NCBI RefSeq assembly: GCF_001874145.1
Contig: NZ_MPCX01000008.1
Location: forward strand, 81,483-145,482
DNA from: Lacinutrix sp. MedPE-SW
GTDB taxonomy: Bacteria; Bacteroidota; Bacteroidia; Flavobacteriales; Flavobacteriaceae
Reading direction: 5' to 3'
DNA length: 64,000 nt
How positions within the stretch are numbered: position 1 is the first letter of the stretch; each line of letters opens with the position of its first letter. This document shows, one piece after another, positions 58,388 to 64,000 of the stretch. A program made the position numbers and the translations under genes. Under the pieces are notes generated by a model. It saw nothing but the letters and a program-made list of their open reading frames with translations. It had not been told where the DNA came from and made no database searches.

Positions 58388-58609
58388 TTATGGTACTGGA
58401 TCGTAACCTTTGCCTCCCCAAGGATGACAACTCAATATTCGCTTTATACTTAGTTTCATTCCTTTTAAAAAACCGTGTTTTGTTAAGGCTTCTTTGGTGT
58501 ATTGTGAGCATGTAGGTTGGTATCTACATGTTGCTGGTGTAAATGGTGATATAAAAGTTTGATAGACTTTTATTATAAATAGAAAGGGTGCGATTGCTAT
58601 TTTTTTCAT
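58388..58609 (-). CDS. yidD: Membrane protein insertion efficiency factor YidD
   Basis: The 73-residue protein has the diagnostic [20 protein letters not shown] and [13 protein letters not shown]. YidD assists YidC-dependent membrane insertion. It follows cysS after 32 bases. A 10-base inverted repeat (58372-58381 with 58424-58433) straddles its stop codon. Confidence 0.96.
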   Translation of the reverse strand: MKKIAIAPFLFIIKVYQTFISPFTPATCRYQPTCSQYTKEALTKHGFLKGMKLSIKRILSCHPWGGKGYDPVP

Positions 58610-58641
58610 TTTTTATACAACAGTTATTAGTCTTTTTTAGA

Positions 58642-60123
58642 CTAATTTGTTGTGAATGTTGTGCCTTCTCTGCTGTCGTTTAATGTGATGCCTACTGCTG
58701 CTAATTCGTCACGTATTTTATCTGATAGGGCAAAGTCTTTATTTGCTCTTGCTTCTTGTCTTAATTTTATTAGTAGCTCTACGGCTCCTGATAGTTTTTC
58801 TGTTCCGGCACCAGATTCTTGATTGTTTTTTAAGCCTAAAATATCGAACACAAAAATATTAAACACGTCTTTTAGTGTTTTTAAGTCTTCGGTTGTTATT
58901 GTTTTGCTTCCTTCTTTTATTGCATTTACTTGGTTTACGCCTTCAAATAGATTTGCAATTAAAATTGGTGTATTAAAATCGTCGTTCATGGCATCGTAGC
59001 AAGATTGCTTCCATGCTTGTATATCGAAACTGGTTTGGTTTGCTGTTTTTAGCTTTTCTATATCGTCTACAGCATTCATTAGCCTATTAAAGCCTTTTTC
59101 GCTTGCTAAAAGACCATTGTCTGTTAGGTCTAAAACACTTCTGTATGCAGATTGCATCATGAAAAATCGTACAACACTTGGGTTGTAGGCTTTAGACATG
59201 ATATTGTTTTTGCCCGAAAGTAGCTCGGCAGGATTAATAATATTTCCTGTAGATTTACTCATTCTTGCACCGTTAAGTTCTAACATATTGGCATGCATCC
59301 AGTAGTTTACTGGAAATTGCCCAAGTGCTGCTTGGTTTTGGGCAATTTCACATTCGTGATGTGGAAATTTTAAATCCATACCGCCACCATGAATATCAAA
59401 TTGATTACCTAAATATTTTGTGCTCATGGCTGTACATTCTAAATGCCAACCTGGAAAACCGTCACTCCATGGTGATGGCCAACGCATAATGTGTGTTGGT
59501 TCGGCTTTTTTCCAAAGTGCAAAATCTTGAGGGTTTTTTTTGTCGCTCTGTCCGTCTAATGCTCTGGTGTTATGTATTAAGTCTTCAAGTTTTCGCTTGC
59601 TTAAAATACCATAATCGTTGGTTTCGTTATACTTGTGAACATCGAAATATACAGAGCCATTTACTACGTAGCCAAAACCATTCTCTATAATAGCGTTTAT
59701 AAGTTCTATTTGCTCAATAATATGTCCTGTTGCTGTTGGCTCTATACTTGGAGGTAGTAAATTAAATGTGTTTATTACATTGTGAAAATCTACAGTATAA
59801 CGCTGTACAATTTCCATTGGTTCTATTTCCTCTAAACGTGCTTTTTTTGTTATTTTATCTTCTCCAACATCTGCATCGTTTTCTAAATGTCCAGCATCTG
59901 TAATATTACGAACGTAACGTACTTTATATCCTAAATGTTTAAGGTAGCGAAAAACCATATCAAAAGACATAAATGTTCTTACATTACCTAAATGTACATT
60001 ACTGTAAACAGTAGGACCGCAAACATACATACCAACATAACCTTCGTTTATAGATTTAAAAGGTTCTTTTTTTCCTGTTAAAGAATTATAGATTTTTATT
60101 TGTTGATTTTTGTATAACTGCAT
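58642..60123 (-). CDS. cysS: Cysteinyl-tRNA synthetase
   Basis: CysS charges tRNA-Cys. The 493-residue class I enzyme has the zinc cysteine in [12 protein letters not shown] (Cys35), the HIGH-like HLGN (44-47), [13 protein letters not shown] and the KMSKS-like RMSKSTGN. A hairpin TTAGTCT/AGACTAA (58627-58633, 58639-58645) overlaps its stop but lacks a T tract on this strand. It is the middle gene of folE-cysS-yidD. Confidence 0.98.
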   Translation of the reverse strand: MQLYKNQQIKIYNSLTGKKEPFKSINEGYVGMYVCGPTVYSNVHLGNVRTFMSFDMVFRYLKHLGYKVRYVRNITDAGHLENDADVGEDKITKKARLEEIEPMEIVQRYTVDFHNVINTFNLLPPSIEPTATGHIIEQIELINAIIENGFGYVVNGSVYFDVHKYNETNDYGILSKRKLEDLIHNTRALDGQSDKKNPQDFALWKKAEPTHIMRWPSPWSDGFPGWHLECTAMSTKYLGNQFDIHGGGMDLKFPHHECEIAQNQAALGQFPVNYWMHANMLELNGARMSKSTGNIINPAELLSGKNNIMSKAYNPSVVRFFMMQSAYRSVLDLTDNGLLASEKGFNRLMNAVDDIEKLKTANQTSFDIQAWKQSCYDAMNDDFNTPILIANLFEGVNQVNAIKEGSKTITTEDLKTLKDVFNIFVFDILGLKNNQESGAGTEKLSGAVELLIKLRQEARANKDFALSDKIRDELAAVGITLNDSREGTTFTTN

Positions 60124-60176
60124 TGCTTTTATAGTTAGAATGAAACTTTTTGTGTTTTAAATGGAAGACAAAAATA

Positions 60177-60854
60177 TTAAAATTTAGTCTCTAAGCTAAT
60201 GTAATCTAAAAACTCACGTTTGGTTTCTTTGTTTTTAAATTGACCACCAAATTCTGAAGTTACCGTGCTACTTTCAATATCACGAATACCTCTTGAATTT
60301 ACGCATAAGTGTTTAGCATCTATTACACAGGCAACATCTTCTGTATTTAAAACTTTTTGAAGTTCTTTTACAACTTGTATAGTTAAACGTTCTTGTACTT
60401 GTGGGCGTTTTGCAAAATAGTCTACAATACGATTCATTTTAGATAAACCAACGACATTACCATTAGAAATATAAGCTATATGTGCTTTACCAACTATTGG
60501 TAATAAATGGTGTTCGCAGGTAGAGTAAAGTGTAATGTTTTTTTCTACTAGCATTTCACCATACTTATACTTATTATCAAAAGTAGAAGCATTTGGTTTT
60601 TTATCTGGATTTAAACCACCAAAAATTTCGTTTACAAACATTTTTGCAACACGTTTTGGTGTACCACTCAAACTATCGTCTGTTAAATCTAAACCTAGTG
60701 TTTCCATGATGTTACGAACATCATTTTGAATACGGTCTATTTTCTCTTTGTCTGTTAGCTTAAAAGCGTCAGATTTCATGGGAGTATCAGAAGAAGTGCC
60801 AACATGGTTTTCTCCTAATTCGTCATAGTCATTTGTTGTGTTTTCAACCTTCAT
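60177..60854 (-). CDS. folE: GTP cyclohydrolase I
   Basis: FolE converts GTP to dihydroneopterin triphosphate, the start of folate and pterin synthesis. The 225-residue protein has an acidic N-terminal extension (about 1-35), then STCEHHLLPIVGKAHIAYI, RPQVQERLTIQV and CVNSRGIRDIESSTVTSEF with the zinc and substrate residues. FolD at 35818 and queE at 44091 use related pathways, QueE needing the same GTP-derived dihydroneopterin route. It has a clear promoter element. Confidence 0.98.
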   Translation of the reverse strand: MKVENTTNDYDELGENHVGTSSDTPMKSDAFKLTDKEKIDRIQNDVRNIMETLGLDLTDDSLSGTPKRVAKMFVNEIFGGLNPDKKPNASTFDNKYKYGEMLVEKNITLYSTCEHHLLPIVGKAHIAYISNGNVVGLSKMNRIVDYFAKRPQVQERLTIQVVKELQKVLNTEDVACVIDAKHLCVNSRGIRDIESSTVTSEFGGQFKNKETKREFLDYISLETKF

Positions 60855-60879
60855 ATTTTGAAAAAAAATCTTTAGTCTG

Positions 60880-60887
60880 CAAAGATA
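60880..60887 (-). promoter_or_regulatory. -7 element of folE
   Basis: On the minus strand this reads TATCTTTG, identical to the queE -7 element, 25 bases before the folE start. The -33 region is weak. Confidence 0.65.
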
Positions 60888-60953
60888 AGTAATAAAAAAA
60901 AGAGTGCTACTAGGTAGGAGTTTTTTAATTTGTGTTGTTTAGTTTTTATAGCC

Positions 60954-60967
60954 TGTTAACGTTAACA
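60954..60967. promoter_or_regulatory. Operator-like palindrome TGTTAACGTTAACA
   Basis: A perfect 14-base palindrome with a CG centre, typical of LacI-family sites, 50 bases before the 61018 gene and between it and the divergent folE gene. No regulator gene lies nearby, so the binding protein is unknown. Confidence 0.4.
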
Positions 60968-61017
60968 AATAGTTAATTATTTTTTCCTATTTTTAGCATC
61001 TTAAATCAAATTTTTTT

Positions 61018-61488
61018 ATGAAACTGAAATTATTATTCTTATGTGCCATAGCATTGTTTTTGAGTGTTTACAGTGTCTCAGCACAAACAAAAAAACAAAA
61101 CCCTTTACCAGTTATAAATTATAATGAAAATGTTAATGCAGATTTAACTAAAAAGGAATTAGCATTTATTAAAGAGGTTTATGCCGATAAAGCAAATGAA
61201 TATGTTTTAAGTAAACCACAGAGAATTAAGGATATAAAGAATATTTTGAGAAACAGAATTTCTATTGTAGAACATGCAAATAAAGATTTGTCAAGTTATA
61301 AACCTTTATCATCAGTTAAACTATTTAATAACTATAACAAAACTTTAACAAGGGATAATGTTTTTAATATGGAAACTTTTAACCCTTTAAAATATAATTT
61401 TAATTTTTATACAAGAGACATGAGTACTATCACTTATAGAATTGATAATACAAACTATCTTATAAATATTAAATCTCAGTATCAATAA
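61018..61488 (+). CDS. Small secreted protein preceding the adhesin
   Basis: A 156-residue protein with a signal peptide (about 1-22, ending SVSAQ). The mature part is basic and mostly helical, with FIKEVYADKANEYVLSKPQR and KNILRNRISIVEH. No family was recognised. It lies 19 bases before the large surface-protein gene, on the same strand, so it is likely co-transcribed with it. Confidence 0.75.
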   Translation: MKLKLLFLCAIALFLSVYSVSAQTKKQNPLPVINYNENVNADLTKKELAFIKEVYADKANEYVLSKPQRIKDIKNILRNRISIVEHANKDLSSYKPLSSVKLFNNYNKTLTRDNVFNMETFNPLKYNFNFYTRDMSTITYRIDNTNYLINIKSQYQ

Positions 61489-61507
61489 ATCTAAATAGAT
61501 ATAAAAA

Positions 61508-64000
61508 ATGAAAAAAATTATTTTAGTAATATCACTACTTATATCAAATTTTATCTTTTCACAAGATATATTGATGCAAAATGGTATGTCTACACAATGT
61601 TCAGGAACTTTTTATGATTCTGGAGGACCATCAGGAAACTATAGTAGTGGAGAAAATTTTATATATACAATATGTCCAGAAAACGCAGGAGATATATTAC
61701 AATTAAACTTTTCGCAATTTAGTACTCAAGGTGGAGCAGATATATTAACTATATATGATGGAGACGATACAACAGCTCCCGTTTTAGGAAATTTTTCTGG
61801 AGGTGGAGCCGCTAGTAATCCTGGTTTAGTTGAAGCTACCATAGCAAATGCAACAGGTTGTTTAACGCTTGAGTTTATAAGTGATGCTGGAGGAAATACT
61901 ACAGGTTGGGTAGCCGAAATTTCTTGTTTTGAACCTTGTCAAACAATTACAGCTGTTTTAGATAGTACAAATCCAACAGTAAATGGAGCAGGACAAGTTG
62001 AAGCAGATTTAAATGAGGTTATTACATTTAATGGTAGTGGTGTATTTTCAAACTCTGGTGCAGGTGCAACTTATACATGGGATTTTGGTGACGGTAATTC
62101 ATTAACAGGTCAAACTGTTAATTATGCATATACAACAACTGGGATTTTTGATGTGACTTTAACTATTACAGATACAAATCCTAATGGCTGTCAAAGTACA
62201 AATAATATTAATTTACAAGTAATAGCAGGAGCTTCAAGTCCAGGTAATCCAAGTGTTGATGCAGGTAATGATGTTGCTATAGATTGTACCACAGGTTGTG
62301 TTGATTTAAATGCTAGTTATTTAGATATTGGTCTAACTGATACTTATAATGTTAGTCAAATAGCCTTTGTACCTCCTTTTCCATTTAGTGGTTTAACAAA
62401 TTCTGTAAATACTAATATAGATGATAGATGGGCTGGAGTAGAGGATTTACCTTTCGATTTTTGTTTTTTCACTAATACAGAAACACAATTTCAAGTAGGA
62501 TCAAATGGTGTAATTAGATTTGATGTAGATCCTACAGATATAACTAATGGATTTGCTTTAGGTGCTGGTGATAATTTACCAAACAATACGAACCCTACTT
62601 TAGGAGAAGCAAATATTTTTTCACCTGTTCACGATATTAATCCCGCAACTAGTACAACAAACGAAATTAGATGGGAAATTATAGGTACAGCTCCAAATAG
62701 AGTTTTGGCAGTTTCTTATTTTGAAGTGCCTCTTTATTCTTGTACTTCTTTAGAAGCAACTCACATGGCGGTATTATATGAAACTACAAATGTTATAGAT
62801 ATTTATGTGAGAGATAAACCAACTTGTACAACTTTTAATGGTGGTAGAGCTGCAATTGGTATTCAAAATAATGCAGGAACAACTGCTTTTGTTCCGCCAG
62901 GAAGAAATGTTTCAGACTCTCCATGGACTACTAATGATGAAGCATGGAGATTTACACCAGCTGGACCGAGTGTTGTAGATTTTGCTTGGTTAGATGATAC
63001 TGGTGCTATAATTGCTACAACACCAAGTTTAAATGTTTGTCCAACTACAACTACTACATATACAGCAAGAGTAACTTATAATAACTGTAACGGAGATGTT
63101 ATTGTAGTAACAGATGATGTTGTTGTTTCTGTTCCAGTTAGTGTAGATTTAGGTCCAGATCAAAACTTATGTATTGGTGATCCAGATGTAGTTTTAGACG
63201 CTACTGTTTCATCAACTACTGCTACATATCAATGGGCTTTAGATAATGTTGATATTACTGGAGAAACTAATCCTACGCTTACAGTATCTTCTCCAGATTC
63301 TGGTACTTATAGTGTATCTATAACAGATGCTGGTTGTATCGTAGAAGATGATGTTATAATTAATTTTTCTGAAGGAGACGCTTCTTTTTCTTTAACACCT
63401 TCTTGCGATGGAGCATTAGCTACAATAACTGGAGATATGGGAGGAACATTTGCCTTTAGTCCAGCTCCTACCGATGGTGCAGTAATAGATGTTTCAACTG
63501 GAGAAATAACTAATGGAGTATCTGGGACGACTTACTCAGTGGAATATACTACAGGAGGAAGTTGTTCTGTTTCAAATATTGAAACTGTGACAATTACACA
63601 GGCTGATGATGCAACTTTTTCAATGATTTCAACTTGTGATGGAGGAACGGTAGATGCTATAGCAACAAGTGGTGGTGTTTTTGCTTTTAATCCAGCGCCA
63701 ACAGATGCTGCTACTATAGATACTACAACTGGAGAGGTTTTAAATGGTACACCAGGAGCGAGTTATAATGTTGAATATACAACAACCGGAACTTGTTCTT
63801 CTACTTTTATATTTAATTTAGTAGTTACACCTCAAGACGATTCAACCTTTACCATGCAGCCAACCTGTGATGGAGCTACTGTAGATACCGTAGCCACACC
63901 AGGCGGCACCTATGTATTAAATCCAGATCCTGCAGATGGCTCAGTAATAGATGCAACCACAGGAACAATAACCGGCGGATTATCAGGCGCGAGTTACACT
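61508..64000 (+). CDS. Large surface protein with CUB, PKD and 77-residue repeats (3' end outside window)
   Basis: The frame opens at ATG 61508 and runs off the right edge without a stop, giving 831 residues. A signal peptide (1-19, ending FIFSQ) is followed by a CUB-like domain (about 30-140, GGADILTIYDGDD), a PKD domain (about 175-235, YTWDFGDGNSLTGQ), a domain with FPFSGLTNSVNTNIDDRWAG, an Ig-like region, and from residue 625 (63380) repeats of exactly 77 codons. Such proteins usually end in a type IX secretion signal or gliding-motility C-terminal domain, which would lie past the edge. It is probably a cell-surface adhesin. Confidence 0.9.
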   Translation, partial: MKKIILVISLLISNFIFSQDILMQNGMSTQCSGTFYDSGGPSGNYSSGENFIYTICPENAGDILQLNFSQFSTQGGADILTIYDGDDTTAPVLGNFSGGGAASNPGLVEATIANATGCLTLEFISDAGGNTTGWVAEISCFEPCQTITAVLDSTNPTVNGAGQVEADLNEVITFNGSGVFSNSGAGATYTWDFGDGNSLTGQTVNYAYTTTGIFDVTLTITDTNPNGCQSTNNINLQVIAGASSPGNPSVDAGNDVAIDCTTGCVDLNASYLDIGLTDTYNVSQIAFVPPFPFSGLTNSVNTNIDDRWAGVEDLPFDFCFFTNTETQFQVGSNGVIRFDVDPTDITNGFALGAGDNLPNNTNPTLGEANIFSPVHDINPATSTTNEIRWEIIGTAPNRVLAVSYFEVPLYSCTSLEATHMAVLYETTNVIDIYVRDKPTCTTFNGGRAAIGIQNNAGTTAFVPPGRNVSDSPWTTNDEAWRFTPAGPSVVDFAWLDDTGAIIATTPSLNVCPTTTTTYTARVTYNNCNGDVIVVTDDVVVSVPVSVDLGPDQNLCIGDPDVVLDATVSSTTATYQWALDNVDITGETNPTLTVSSPDSGTYSVSITDAGCIVEDDVIINFSEGDASFSLTPSCDGALATITGDMGGTFAFSPAPTDGAVIDVSTGEITNGVSGTTYSVEYTTGGSCSVSNIETVTITQADDATFSMISTCDGGTVDAIATSGGVFAFNPAPTDAATIDTTTGEVLNGTPGASYNVEYTTTGTCSSTFIFNLVVTPQDDSTFTMQPTCDGATVDTVATPGGTYVLNPDPADGSVIDATTGTITGGLSGASYT

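Noticed and set aside
58140..58511. Open frames overlapping the yidD tail and repeat, on both strands
   Set aside because: They lie across repeat DNA and the real yidD gene in other frames, and the translations show no family features.

Overview
The window is low-GC chromosomal DNA from a member of the Bacteroidota, almost certainly a marine-type Flavobacteriaceae; the genus is not fixed by the sequence. Evidence: a SusC-type receptor, a FecI/FecR/TonB-receptor signalling set with an STN domain, a fused SecDF, many signal peptides ending in SxAQ or SQ, a start of what looks like a giant CUB/PKD repeat adhesin, near absence of Shine-Dalgarno sequences, and promoters with the Bacteroidota -7 element TAnnTTTG. 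No tRNA, rRNA, CRISPR array, prophage or insertion sequence was seen.

Layout. 1-4477 (minus): the N-terminal part of a SusC/RagA receptor and an Omp85/TamA-like outer-membrane protein. 4657-22000 (plus): one continuous str-S10-spc-alpha superoperon of 33 genes, rpsL to rplQ, including fusA, secY, infA, rpoA and a 38-codon rpmJ. Most gaps are a few bases, but eight gaps are longer and hold hairpins, terminators or promoters that look like ribosomal-protein leaders. 22118-27115 (plus): monocistronic metabolic genes carA, eno, gltA and an arginine-deiminase/DDAH-like enzyme, most followed by a clear intrinsic terminator.

27161-34156: an MFS transporter, then a cell-surface signalling module (ECF sigma factor, anti-sigma FecR, STN-domain TonB receptor; minus strand) divergent from a 562-residue lipoprotein made of internal repeats. 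34356-37430 (plus): ffh, folD and a TIGR02206-like membrane protein. 37423-43982 (minus): a yitT-cupin-hydrolase-rluF-VOC cluster, a small lipoprotein, a HerA-like ATPase and a secreted surface protein. 44091-55629 (plus): queE, asnB, gyrB, an outer-membrane-type protein, mdh, two exported proteins and secDF. 55805-60854 (minus): folE-cysS-yidD and lgt-DUF192-hydrolase, separated and flanked by two copies of a short intergenic repeat. 61018-64000 (plus): a small secreted protein and the 5' part of a large surface protein with exact 77-codon repeats, running off the window.

Most of the window is housekeeping: translation, secretion and central metabolism. The least explained parts are the structured gaps in the ribosomal superoperon (especially the paired leaders before rpsK and rpsD), the FecI/FecR/receptor set facing a repeat lipoprotein, and the mosaic intergenic repeats around yidD. 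All calls are by eye; no database search or folding program was run.
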